From: Symsagittifera roscoffensis
Lineage: Eukaryota; Xenacoelomorpha; Acoela; Convolutidae
Length of the DNA stretch: 64,000 nucleotides
Assembly: GCF_963678635.1 (NCBI RefSeq)
Contig: NC_087065.1
Coordinates: 65,501,374 to 65,565,373, forward strand
Reading direction: 5' to 3'
Under the pieces are notes generated by a model that worked only from the letters and a program-made list of their open reading frames with translations, was not told where the DNA came from and ran no database searches. Position numbers and translations under genes: made by a program. Of the stretch, positions 32,801-46,100 are shown in pieces. Positions within the stretch are counted from its first letter, which is position 1, and the number at the start of each line of letters is the position of its first letter.

Positions 32801-35800
32801 TTATATTCAAAACAATTTTATTGGGAAAAATTTTATATTGAAATATAAATGAAAATTTAGCAAGTTTCTAAAATTTGGCAGATTTTGTCAAAGAGGCTAG
32901 TTTTGTGAAGTTGAAACTTTAATTATTCATATATCAACCAAGGCACACAAAATCACACTGTTATGCGAGACATTTTTAATGATGCTAATTTTTATTTTGA
33001 AGATTCAATTATTCATACATTGATCAATACATGCAATACTTTAGAAAAAATATGTATTATAATTTGCATACAAGGCAGTGTAAGCAATTGTAAACAAGGC
33101 ATTGTAAACAATTTTGTACAAGGCATTGTAAACACTTTAATGAAAATCGCAAGCTTCGAAATTTCGGCAGACATTTTCAAAGATGCTAATTCTGTGAAAT
33201 CGAAATTTCATTATATTCAAAACAATTGTATTTCGAAAAATCTTATATTGAAATATAAATGAAAATTTAGCAAGCTTCTCAAATTTGGCAGATTTTTTTC
33301 ATAGAGGCCAGTTTCGTGAAGTTGAAACTTTAATTAATCACACATCGACCGAGGCACACAAAATCACACTGAAATCTAGAATTGCCAAAAACCTATTGCT
33401 CAGACACAAACAAAATCAAAAAATAAAATTCAGAGACTTTATGATAAATTCAAGGCGTTATTTTCATGACCAAGGCGTTTAAAACATACAATACATAAAA
33501 AAAAGAAACCAATTGAAAACAAGGCAAAAAAATCATGCAGCTTTGGCGCAAGTTTCGGCACAAAAATTACAACGTACAATTCAATGCAAGCAAAATAATA
33601 AGGGTAGCAAACTTCTAGTTTTTGGCAAACTTTTTTAAAGATGCTATTTTTGTGAATTTAACATTTCCTTATATTAAAAAAAATTTATTTGAAAAATCCC
33701 TAAAATGAAAACAAATAATGAAAGTAGCAGTTTTCTAGGTTTTGGCCGTTTGGGGCAAATGTAGCCCTATTTTGCAACGATGCCAGTTTTGTAAATTTAA
33801 AATTTCAGTTCACCAGACTTTGAAAAAATATATATAGTGGAAGTAGCATGCTTCCAAATTTTGGAAGTTTGGGACAAATTTTAACACAAATTGTGGTATC
33901 AACAAAACAATGAAAGTAACAAATTCTAAATTTTGGCAGAAATCTTCAAAGATGTTAATTTTGTGACCTTAAAACCTAATTTAATCATACATTGAAGAAG
34001 GCGCACAAAATCATACTGAAAGCTATAGTCACCAAAAATTTATTGCTTTTGCTTTTAATTGAATTGCACACACTCTAATAAAAAAACAAGTTTCTAAGTT
34101 TTGGCTAATTGGCACAGTTTTTAACCCGAATTCTGGTACCAACAAAATATTGATATTCGGAAATTCTAAACTTTGGCATGTAAAATGCATTTCGAACAAT
34201 ATTATGAGGGTAGCAAACTTCTTTTTTTGGCAGAAATTTTTTCAAAATGTTAGTTTTTTAATTTTGAAATTTCAATTACTCCTTCATTGACCAAGGCATA
34301 AAAAATCGTACTGAAAGGAGATTCACGAAAAATTCAGTGGTCTTGCATGTGAAGTACCTTGCAAACAAAATACTGAGAGTAGCAAACTTCTAAATTTTAG
34401 CTGAATTTTTCAAAAAAACCAATTTTGTGAGTTTGAAATTTAATTTGATCATATATTGACACAAACAAAATAACAAATGAAGCAAATTTCTTTTTTTTGG
34501 CGGAAATTTTCAAAGATAAAAACTTTTTGAATTTGAAATTTGACTAAAGCTTACAAAAACATGCACTACATTTAAAAAATGAACAATTGAAAACGAAACA
34601 TAGAAAAGCATGCAGTTTTTTGCACAAATTTTGGCGCAGGAAATTATATTAAGCAATGCATTGCACACAAAATAATGAGGGTATCAAACTTCTTTATTTT
34701 GGCAGAAACTTTCAAATATGCTAAATTTGCGATTTTGAAACTTCATTTTATTAAAAAAAATTTTTTTTTGAAAAATCTCTATTATTGAAAGCGATATAAT
34801 GAAAATAAACAGCTTCTAATTTTTGACAGTTTTGCACAAGTTCCAACAAAAATTGTGGTACCAACAAAAGAATGGAACTAGCTAATTTCTAAATTTTGGC
34901 TGAAATTTTCAAAGTTATTTATTTTGTAAAATTGATTCTTCAGCTATCCAATCCTTGACCAAGGCCAGCAAAGTATTTCTCAAAGCTACTAAATTTTGGC
35001 AGTTTGGCACCAATTTCTAAATTTTGGCAGACATTTTTCAAGATGTTAATTTTACGATTTTGACGTTTCAATTAATGATATATTGACACAAACAATATAA
35101 AGAAAGTAGCAAACTTCTTTCTTTGTCAGACAATTTTTGCAAGCTAACTTTTTAAAATTGAAAGTTCAATCAATTTTACATTGACCGAGACATACAACAA
35201 TATACAATACACAAAAACACTGAAAACAGTTTTAAAAACACGCATACAAAACTAAGCAATTTCGGCACAAATGTTGGCACAAGAAAAATGGTTTGCAATG
35301 CATTGCAAACAGTATAATTGAAGTAGCAAACTTCTATTTCAATTATTCATACCTTGACACAAACAAAAAAATGAAAAAAAAAATCTTTTTTTTTGGCAGA
35401 GAGTTTCAAAGATTCTAATTTTGTGAATTTGGAATTTAATTTTATTGAACACAATTATAATTGGAAAAACCTTATATTGAAAACGATATGATGGAAGGAG
35501 CAAGCTTCTAACTTTTGGCATTTTGGCGCACGTTTAATGCACCAAAACACACAGAAATATACTGCAAAGTCACCAAAATTTTATTGCTCTTGCATTAAAA
35601 CTGAACTGCATACAATATAATTTAAGAAGCAAACTTCTAAACCTTAACAGTTTGGCACAAATTTTAGAATATATATTATGGTACCGACAAAATAGTTAAA
35701 ACTTCTAAACTTCGGCTGAATTGTCAAAGATACCGAGTTTGTGATTTTGAAACTTCAATTAATCATACATTGACACAAACAAAATCAAGAAAGTTGCACA

Positions 35801-38800
35801 ATTCTTTTTCTCTCGCTAGAATTTTTCAAAATAGCTTTTTTGAGAAGTTGAAATTTCCTTAAATGATACATTGACACAAACAGTATGACGAAAACAGCAA
35901 ATTTCTTTCTTTGGCAGACATTTTTAAGGATGCTTATTTTTGAATTTGAGCTTTCAGTTAATCATACATTTACCAAGACATGCAAAAAACATGCTATACC
36001 TAAGAAAACTGAAAATAATTGAAATTAAGGCAAACAAATTTATGCAATTTTGGTACAAATTTGGCAAAGAAAAATAAATTGTACAACGCATTGGAAACAA
36101 TTTTATGGGGGTAGCAAACTTCTTTTTTGGCAAAAATTTTCCCAGATGCTAATTTTTTAAATTTCAAAATTCAATTATTCGTGCATTGACCAAGGCACAC
36201 AAAATCATACTGAAAGGAAATTCATTGAAAATTCCTTGTTCTTGTATGTAAAATACATTGCAAACAAAATACTGAGAGTAGCAAACTTCTAATTTTTAGC
36301 TGATTTTCTCAAAGGTGCCAATTTTTGTGAGTTTGAAACTTCAATGAACCATACAATGACTCAAACAAAAGCAATGAAAGTAGCAAACTGCTTTTTTTGC
36401 AGAAAACTCCAAGTTGCTAAGTTTTTGATTTTGAAATTTCAAATAATCATACATTGACCAAGGCATACAAAAACATGCAATACATTGAAAAACTGAAAAC
36501 ATGAAAGCAAGGGGCATAAGAAATCATGAAGTTTTGGCAAAACAAAATAGTGTACAATGTATTATAAACATTATACTGAAAGCTCATAAATTTTGGCTTG
36601 CCTTTTGCGAGATGCCAATATTGTGAGTTTGAAATTTAAGTTAATCATACATTGACTCAAACAAGTTAACAAAAGTAGCTAATTTCTTTTTTTTGGCAGA
36701 AAATTTCAAAGAGGCTAACTCTTTGAATTTGAAATTTCAATTAATCATACATTGACCAAAGCTTACAAAAACATGCACTACATTTAAAAAATGAACAATT
36801 GAAATAGAAACATACCAAATCATGCAGTTCTTAGCACAAAATTTGGCACAAAAATTATATTAAGCAATGCATTGCAAACAAAATAATGAAGGTACCAAAC
36901 GAAGATAATGAAGCTAAATGAAGGTAGCAAACTGTTTTTCAAAGCTACTAATTTTTGGCAGTTTGGCACAAATTTTTAAATTTTGGCAGACATTTTTCAA
37001 GATGTTAATTTTACGATTTTGACGTTTCAATTAATGATATATTGACACAAACAATATAATGAAAGTAGCAAACTTTTTTCTTTTTCAGACAATTTTGGAA
37101 AACTTATTTTTTAAAATTGAAAGTTCAATTAATTTTAAATTGACCGAGACATACAACAATATACAATACACAAGAAAACTGAAAACAATTTTAAAAACAC
37201 GCATACAAAACCAAGCAATTTCGGCACAAATTTCGGCACAAGAAAAATGGTTTGCAATGCATCGCACACAGTATAATTGAAGTAGCAGACTTCTATTTCA
37301 ATTATTCATACCTTGACACAAACAAAAAAAATGAAAGTAAAAATCTTCTTTTTTTGGCAGAGAGTTTCAAAGATGCTAATTTTGTGAATTTGAAGTTTAA
37401 TTTTATTGAACACAAAAGTAATTGAAAAAACTTTATATTGAAAACGATATGATGGAAGGAGCAAGCTTCTAACTTTTGGCATTTTGGCGCAAAATGTGGC
37501 ACCAATAAAATAAGAAAAATATCAAACTTCCAAAATTTGGCAGACATTTTCAAAGATTCTAATATTGTGAAATTGAATCTACAGCTTTTCATACATTGAC
37601 CAAGCCACTCAAAATCATTCTCGAAAGTAGAGTCATCAAAAATTTATTGGTCGTGCATGTACAATGAATTGTACACAAAATAATGAAAAAAAACTTCAAA
37701 ATTTAGGACTTTGGAACACATTTGGGCAAGTTTTTTCAAAGAAATAACTTTTGTAAATTTGAATTATCAATTCCTTATACTTTAAAAAAACAAAATAATA
37801 TAATAAAAGTAGCAAAATTCAAAACCTCTGCAGATGATGCTTTTTTTGTGAATTTGGTTGTTTAAAAAAAACTACACAAAAAAGGCAGACAAATTTATAC
37901 TCTAAGCTACAGGCCTCCAAAATGTACCGGTCTTGAATGTTCAATGCATTACAAACTATTTAATTAATTTTTGGCAATTTGGCACAAATTTTTAAATTTT
38001 GGCAGACATTTTCAAAGATTCTAATTTTGTGAATTTGAATCTTCAATTAATCATAAACTGGCACAAAAGAAAAATGACAGTATCAAATTTCTTTTATTTT
38101 GGCAAACTTTTTCAAAGATACTATTTTTGTGAATTTAAAATTTCCATTAGTTTGACCATTACATACAAAAACATTCAATACGTAAGAAAAATTGAAAACA
38201 ATTGAAAACAAGGCATAAAAATCATGCAGTTTTGTCACAAAAAATATAATGTAAAGATACTAGTTTTGTGAATTTGAATCTTCGACTATTCATACCATGA
38301 GCAAGACACAGAGTTCATCCTCAAGTCACTAAAGTCACTAAAACATTTTTTGGTCTTGCATGTACAATGAACTGTACACAATATAATGGAAAAAAAACTT
38401 CAAAACTTGGCACTTTGTCAAAAATTTTGGCATCTTTTCTTCAAACAGGCGAATTTCAATTCACCATACTTTGACTAAGGCATAAAAAAAATGCAATCCG
38501 TTAGAAAAATTGAAAACATAATATAAAAAATCATGCAGTTTTGGCACAAATTTTGGCACAAAAACTTCTAAATTTTGGCAGAAATTTCGAATACGCTTTT
38601 TTCGTGGCTTTGAATTTTCAACAATCTTATTTTGACCAAGACACAAAAAATAATGCAAAACAAGGCGCAAAAATGAGGTCGTTTTGACTCAAATGTCGGC
38701 GCAAAAATATAGCGTACAATGCACTGCAAAACAATAGACAATAGAACGAAAGTTGCAAGCTTCTAAATTTCAATTATTCATTCATTCACACCAACGATGA

Positions 38801-39409
38801 AAGTATAGAACGCTATAAAAATTTTGATAGACATTTTCAAAGATGCTAATTTTGGGTATTTGAACTTTTATTATTTTGAAAGGAATTCTAAATGAAAAGT
38901 CCCCATATTGAAAATAAATAATGAAAGTAGCAAATTTCTAAATTTTGGTAGTTTGGCACAAATCTTGGCACATTTTTTTATAAATGCTAACTTTGTGAAT
39001 TAAAATTTCAATACATCATACTTTGAAAAAAAAAAACAAATAATGAAGACAGCAAACTTCTAAATTAAGGCAGACATTTTAAAAGATGCTTATGTCGTAA
39101 ACTTGAAACTTCGGTTCATACAAGCCATACAAAGGCACATACAATTATACTCAAAGCTACAGACAACACAAAATTATTGGTCCTTCAGGTACAATGAAAA
39201 TAAAATGAAAGTAGCATAATTCTAAAATGTGACACCTTGGCACAAACTATGGCACATTTTTTCTAAAGTGCTAATTTTGTGCATTTTAAATTTTAATTCA
39301 CCATTGTTTAAAAAAGCTATATATTGAAAGAAGCAAACCTTTTGGCGGTGATTTTTCGGGGACGACTTTTCGAAGATGCTAATTTTGTGAATTCGAGTTT
39401 TTGGTTAAT
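29800..39409. repeat. Degenerate AT-rich modular repeat field
   Basis: About 9.6 kb built from recurring phrases: GTAGCAAACTTCTAAATTTT, TTGGCAGACATTTTCAAAGA, TGCTAATTTTGTGAATTTGA, TCAATTAATCATACATTGAC, CAAGGCATACAAAAACATGC and GCAATGCATTGCAAAC. A short module of roughly 100 bp alternates with a longer one of roughly 250-300 bp that adds the CAAGGCATAC and GGCACAAATTTTGGCACAA blocks. Nested copies: about 409 bp (32671 and 33080), about 1.96 kb (35041 and 37000), and 30.83-31.24 kb resembling 36.47-36.89 kb. No coding frame follows the repeats. The field runs into the assembly gap, so its right end is unknown. Confidence 0.85.
31243..31768. mobile_element. About 525-bp insertion inside the AT-rich repeat field
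   Basis: The uninterrupted counterpart at 36870-36895 reads GCAAACAAAATAATGAAGG. Here GCAAACAAAA and AATAATGAAGG are separated by about 525 bp of unrelated DNA, so the counterpart works as an empty site. TGTTCCGAC near the left end and GTCGGAACA at the right end are inverted copies. Inside are a CGCG-rich near-palindrome at 31528-31556 and a block at 31270-31460 related to 56330-56520. No transposase is encoded. The class is unknown; a non-autonomous DNA element is one possibility. Confidence 0.6.
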
Positions 39410-39609
39410 NNNNNNNNNNNNNNNNNNNNNNNNNNNNNNNNNNNNNNNNNNNNNNNNNNNNNNNNNNNNNNNNNNNNNNNNNNNNNNNNNNNNNNNNNNN
39501 NNNNNNNNNNNNNNNNNNNNNNNNNNNNNNNNNNNNNNNNNNNNNNNNNNNNNNNNNNNNNNNNNNNNNNNNNNNNNNNNNNNNNNNNNNNNNNNNNNNN
39601 NNNNNNNNN
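39410..39609. other. Assembly gap (200 N)
   Basis: Exactly 200 N. A round number suggests a scaffolding placeholder, so the true distance between the repeat field and the DNA to the right is unknown. Reading frames that cross it are artefacts. Confidence 0.99.
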
Positions 39610-42600
39610 GCAGATTTACGTTTTGCACACTTAAAACAAAAATTTGCATGCGAAAAAAATGGAAAAGGTTTGTTCGAGTACAAAAACCGTTTTGCGGCTG
39701 AAAGAAATTAATTTGCTTGAGGGTTTTTCGAAATAACTCAATACGAGTACTAGGCACTGGATAGAAGCCTATATTGGTGTGTGTAGGTCTCTGGAATCCC
39801 AAGACAAGTTTTAAAACTTGTAAAAACTTTGTCGGAACAATTAATGAGGTTGAAAAAAAAACAAGAACAATGAGGCGTCCTTGTTGCAGAATCCGCTCAC
39901 AATTCACAAAATACAGTTTGGTCTCGTAATGCTGAAAAAACTTTTGGTTGTAGCCATCAAAAAATGCATGCCAATCATACAATTTCCATATATGGGAGTT
40001 ATATGATAGCATTTTTCCCGAAAATTCTTAAATTTTTTGCTATCAGATGTTTCTAAGTTCAGTCATAGTTCAGTTTTGTCTGCCATTTTCCAAGTTCACT
40101 CTTTGCTTTTTGGAAGTTTTGATGATCAGAAATGCTTATCGAAAAAAAGGATTAGTATACAGTTTCCACATATGGAAAATAAGTGATGCGCAATTTTCCA
40201 TACACTTGGTCAACCCGAGTTCAGCGTGGAACGCGTGGAAGTTAAGAGTGGAAATCAGTTCAATAAATCATTCGTTACAGACTTTTTGGGCTGGTATTTG
40301 CAACTGCATCAAAGGCGTAATTAATTTCTCCAAGGCGTGTTGTGTTATGTGGAAACTCTATGATGTTATTTCCCGAAGCAAAACTTCTAACTTTGGAAAA
40401 AAAATTCTTGGTCTTACCGGAGACTGATTGGATTACAAAAGCATAAAAGGATTACAAAAACATATACACACTCAAAGGCGAAGCGGAGCTTCGCATCACT
40501 TGTCACTTGCGATACCACAGAAATAGCATTGCCAGCTTGCAGATAGGAAAGGAATCAACTAAGTCCAAATAAAACGGAAACATTTTCGAATGAACTTCAA
40601 GTAGAAAACCTTGAACTGTTGTCTGGAATGATGTCCAGAAGACACTCGACGGCGTTTAAAAAAAATTCGAAACCTTCAAAACATGTTATAAAAAAATGAA
40701 CTATGAATTCTTTTCTGAAATTTTTGACCTTTGTGCAATCCAGAGGAAGGCATACAATTTATGGTTCCTTCGAACGACCAAAATCAAGTTAGTAAATTGA
40801 TAAAATAAAAGCCGAAATCATTTAAGACGAAAATTTTTCCAGATATTAAAAACAAGGTCAGGAAAAAGCACATCAAAGCTTGTAGAATTACAATTTTCAG
40901 GAGTAAATGAAAACATGAAAAAACTGCGATGAAAACTGCACGCAGCAAAAAAAATTTCTTTGTGGCAACTAAGCCGACGTAAAATAAGCAGACAAATAAT
41001 TAGCCGATAATTTTTATGAAACGGAGTATTTATGTTTGAGAAAAAAAAACAAGTCCTGGTCAGATTCGTACTCAGGGTTTTTGCTGTCCCATGCATATTC
41101 GTTATCTCCAGACTAAGTGCGCCGAAAAGCTTGGAAATTTGAGTTCATTCTGAACCAAGGTACTAAGTGATTCTGTTATACAGGTTGTTAACCCGAAAAA
41201 AGTATATTCCGATCTGTAAAGGCTTGCTAATCGCAAGCGTAATAACTTCAACGAAATATAATCTAGTACTATATTACCTAGCTTAGAAACACTATCTTCG
41301 TGCGTTACGAAGCTCCATTCCTTTCTTTCGTCGATTCTGTAAAGATAACACTGTTCCTCCACATGAAATTCCTGCAAGCCGTATAACGCGTTTTTGTCGA
41401 TTCATCATTTTCACTTTCAATACCCAATAGTTGGATTAGAAAGTGTTGAGGGATAAAGTGGCGTGTGCGTTTTTTAGAGGGAAAAGGGCAGTGTTTCAAA
41501 AAAAATGGCACTGTGTTACTTTCATGTTTGATGTTGATTGATAATAATATTCAATATTTCATTTGAGTTTCTTAAATTCTCAATTTTATTCACCCCTCCC
41601 CCCCCCCCCCCCCCCCCACAAATGTTTCCACCACTTCAACTGCGATGTCATAATTAAGTCAAAACTTTGTGGCTTGAACTCCAAAAAACCGACAAATCTC
41701 CACATTTCCCAAAAAAATGGTCTGAATTATTCCATTTTTGGTTTACAGGGGAAGATCTAAGAATTTCTCAACCTTTTTTGTTTTCGTGACCAAATTCATT
41801 TTCCGAACACTCTCAAGAACAGTATAAAGATTGTTTTAACAAATTATGCCAAAATTTTAATATATGTCGATCGAAAAAGGATGTCATGAAAACATAGCCA
41901 ACAGACAGTTGGAAAAGAGAAATGAATGCAAGTAAACAAAAAGAACACTAATGCGTTAAAAAAAACTCAATTTTCGGATTTCAAAAAAAAATAGATGTCC
42001 TTTAAGCTCTTTGAATTTCTAGAACAATTCATGATGGCGCTTTTTTGATAACATTAACCCAACTTGAGAAAATTGGATCAATAGGTAAAGTTTTTATCCC
42101 GCTGGAAAACTAAAAATTACATTTCACTTTCGGAGCTAGAAATCGTCACGTTTTTTTCCCGCCATTCCGACGTTCGTATTTCGAGAGTTCTATATACGTA
42201 ACTTTCAGCAGATAAGTTTTAATTGAACTCTTAAAGCGCATATATACCTAAGTGCATTCATAAATGCATTTATATGTATGAATGCACATCTGTAGTTATT
42301 AGAGCATTTTAAGACTTTCTTGAAAAAAATCACCAAGACCTAAAGAGACTTCACTATATTCATTACACTTATTAATACCAAAGGTGGAAACCTTTGAGTG
42401 ATGAGGAGTCAAATCCCTTGTTCGAAGCGCCATCCTAAAGTCACCCCAACATGGTTGAATGGCTCGTAGAGATCTTATTCATCTGCAGTTTTACGGTTAG
42501 TTAAGCTACATGTACTTCATTTTTGCAGTTTGTCGTGAAATTCAATCGCATCTCATTTACAACCAAAAATCAAAACACTGGCTTCACTTGTTAAATTTGG

Positions 42601-42963
42601 CACGCCGCAGGACCTATGTTTTGCTATGCAGGACCTATGCATTTTCTAAGAACCCAACTATTAACTATTATTTAAATAGTAGGCTTGAACATTTTGCACA
42701 ATTTTATCCGTACAACTTTTAAAACTCAACTACATCAAAAATCTAAGACATAAAATTAAAACAATATTACTACTGAAACATCTACAAATATAAGAATATC
42801 AAATTCGTTACCATCAATGTTTATGTAATTATGAGTTTTTGATTCGGAATACATTTTGTCATTTTGAAGTCTATGCAAGCACAAATATTGAAAATTGAGT
42901 GAAAATTTTTTGAAACTTCACGCATTCTCAATATTTTGGCTTCGACAAGCGTTAAATGCCGCG
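39610..42963. other. AT-rich region downstream of MED12, no gene recognised
   Basis: Contains a pure run of 20 C at 41598-41617 and a short repeat remnant (AAGGCGAAGC...CTTCGCATCACTTG) near 40480. The part next to 42964 should include the 3' untranslated region of MED12, transcribed leftwards. I see no AATAAA on the minus strand within about 300 bp of the stop codon; an ATTAAA variant lies near 42217. Confidence 0.5.
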
Positions 42964-43134
42964 TCAATTGTAAGGTGGAGGTCCCCGCATGAAAGTTCCT
43001 CCAGTCTGTTGCTGATCTCCCGAATGATACTGAGGCTGGTTCCCAAATTGTCCCCCCTGTTGCTGCTGCTGTTGTTGGTGGAGCTGCATTGCACGTTGTC
43101 TCTGCTGCTGTTGGAGCATTAATTGCATTTGTTG
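42964..43134 (-). CDS. MED12: MED12 terminal exon e12 with polyglutamine
   Basis: Acceptor CATTTTGCAG; 56 codons then TGA at 42966-42964. Gln-rich start (QQMQLMLQQQQRQRAMQLHQ), a run of seven Gln, end GGTFMRGPPPYN. A terminal polyglutamine region is typical of animal MED12. Confidence 0.8.
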   Translation of the reverse strand, partial: QQMQLMLQQQQRQRAMQLHQQQQQQQGGQFGNQPQYHSGDQQQTGGTFMRGPPPYN

Positions 43135-46100
43135 CTGCAAAATGAAAAATCTCAAGTTATATTTGAATCCTAAAATTATTTGAGAAAACTGAACGTTTAA
43201 GAAAAAAATCAGTTTTCTGTTTTCCAGAAATAAACGAAAAAATCTACGCAGCCTGCAAGCATGAAAACTCACATCGTTTATTCGTTTTTTTTCTGTTAGC
43301 TGACAGTTCTTATTCCCTACTTTTCTCGGTTAGAAAAGAATTTTGAGCTTGTCTAGATTGTGAATTTCCCTTTCTAAAAAAATCATTTCTCTACGCAAGC
43401 CGATTGGCAAACTTAATTATCGGACTATCAATTGTCAGCTTTTGTTCCGACGAAGCAGCGAAGAAGTGTGTCTTCGTGTAAATTTTGTTTTTGTTTCAGG
43501 TACCACAAATAACACAGCGACGAAGCTGCAATTCGCAAACAAGCGAGAAAACAGCAAAAAGTAGCTCAATAAAATTAAATAAGAAAAACTGTAAATGGTA
43601 AAAATAAACCGTGAAAAATAAAAATTTTGCTACGATGCATTCGATCATATGGCCACAAGCCCTTAACAATTTTCTGAACCTAGCCACAAATAAAGCAGCT
43701 ACATATGCTAAAAAGGCTCTTTTCCAGTTCGCCCCCTTCGATTTTTTCTAAAACTCATTATAAGGAAGTCATATAAGGAAAATTAGAATGAGTCAGCGTG
43801 ATTAGATGAACAATTTTCTTCAACAATTATTACATGTAAAACGCGATGTGAACAATTTTTGAAATATTGTACGAGGGAGTGGGAAACTGGAAAAGAGCCG
43901 CTAATAAATTGCCAATGCGAAGCACCAAAACAATCACTCAATACAAACAGACAAAACAGACTCAATAAATGTAATAATTTGGAATATAACAAACTGAAGG
44001 CATCCACACTAACTTCGCATGTAATAAATTGGAAAGCATATATTATGTATAAATTAAACATTTCAAAAATATTGCGAGATATATCAAATTGGAAAATTTC
44101 TGAAATCCAGTTTTTACTATTGTTTGAAACAAATAGTTTCTTTCGGTTCATTTGATGAATGAAAAATGCATCAACTGTGTTAACTTTGCACTAACAGAAT
44201 TTCAAAGCACATGCTATCAAAAAGCTGTTAAAGATGCCACCAAAAGCTGCACCAATATTTGCGACACAGCTTGCAAAAACGAAAAGTCGTACTACAGTGC
44301 TGATTTAAATTAACCGCACGAAAGCATTAAACTTGAAACTTAAAACGCTTTTTTCTCAAATTGGGCTTCGTTTTGGTGAAAGCTTATGAAGACAAAACTT
44401 GTTTAAAAATTTAGCAGAATAAATATGGTGTAATTTGTTTTGCGAAATTCGGGCCCAAAATTTTATCCCAAAAATGGGACATTTTGGCTTTTCTTAGTTA
44501 ATAGAAAATTACGCCAAAAATACCCAGTCGATCTCAGACATAATTATATCAAAGTTAGCCCCTTACGTAGCCCAACAAACTTTAGGAAGGGTATATTCTC
44601 CAAAACATTGTATAAAATAATTTATTTTTGCTTGATAGACAAAAAAGGTCGTTTTTACTATATAAAGTACCAACTTTTTATTTAAAAACAATTTTAAAAC
44701 AATTTGCAAATTTTTTTGGAGAAAATACTGTTCATAAAGTTTGTTGGGCTATGTAAGGGACTCACTTTGATATAAATAAGTCTGTGATCGACTGGGTATT
44801 TTCGGCGTAATTTTTGATTAACTAAGAAAAGCCAAAATGACACATTTTTGGGGTAAAATTTTGGGCCCGATTTTCGCAAAACAAATTACAACATATTAAT
44901 TCTGCTAAAATTTCAAGAAAGTTTTGTCTTCATAAGTTTTCACCTAAACTCAACCCAATTTGAGAAAAACGCGTTTTAAATTTCAAGCTTAGCTCGTTTT
45001 GTCCGGTTAATTTAAATCAGCACTGTATTACACTACGCTCGCTAAAGCTCACATGTGTAAAAAAGAAAGTAAAAAACACTTGTCTTGTGCCAAATTGAAT
45101 CCCCGACCTGGAGATTACGAGCCTCACGCCCTCGCATCTGCGCCGCGGTATGTCAGCAATTAACTAACGCATGACACCAATAAAGCATCTAGAGATGCTA
45201 TTAAATTGTCGATGATATGCATTGAAGCAAACGTGCCATCAAAAGAACACTTTATTTGCGGGCTAGGTTGGAAAAAGAAAAGTTGATAAGATTCCACAAT
45301 TCTCGCTTGCAGTTTAACTGAACTAACAGTCAAGGGAAACGAAGCTGAAATAGTTTATTTGATAGTTACCTGTGAGTTGAATCTGGTATAATTCTGAACT
45401 CCTTGTGGTGGTCCTACAAACTGACCCCCTGATGGTTGATTATGTTGGGCCTGTTGAGACATCACTTGATTCTGTGGTTGAACAGCATACACCATCTGCT
45501 GCTGACTTTGACTTCCAGTTGGTGCACCGGACATCATCGAGGGGCCGGGGCCAGGGGGCTTGCCTGTCTGTCCAACAAAGCCTACCTGACTGTCCCCGCC
45601 AGCAAACCTAAAGACCAAATCTTGGCTGAATACGACACTAAATAAAACACAGTGGCGAAATTTTGCTTTGCAATAACTAGCGAAAACACAAGAAGCAGCC
45701 CAATAAAAAAAGTAGAAAGAAACCTCGAATTAGCAAAATTTCGACTACGGCTGATATTCGAATCTGCGACATTGAGACTAAGAGACACTAACTAACCACG
45801 GAAGCTTAGAGTATATAGAAGATAGGAGATTAAACACTAGCCACAAATAAAGCCGAGAACAGATGCTATGCAATTTTCAATGCTACATAGAAACTTTCAA
45901 ATAAGTGAACCTTTTTAATCAACATTTTATTTGCGAGTTCTCGAACCGCTTAGCGTAAAATTTACGTTGTTTTAACTTTAAACCCTCTGAGAATCTTCTT
46001 AGATTGACATTAACTGCTATTCTCATTAGTAAAAAAACTGCACCAAATTCTCTTGTTTCCTACGGTTTTCTGTTCAATAAAAACTAGTAAACTAGTATCT

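Larger units (their letters stand above)
43135..45369. other. MED12 last intron, filled with repeats
   Basis: 2.2 kb. It contains a tRNA-derived repeat (43511-44290) interrupted by a MITE (43715-43899), a long hairpin (44295-45025) and a further tRNA-like repeat fragment at about 45085-45290 (minus strand, A-box-like GGCGCAGATGCGAG). No further exon seen. Confidence 0.7.

Noticed and set aside
39317-40012. 231-residue frame on the minus strand
   Set aside because: It is bridged by 200 N.
44440-44879. Two similar small proteins on opposite strands
   Set aside because: They are the two arms of one inverted repeat.
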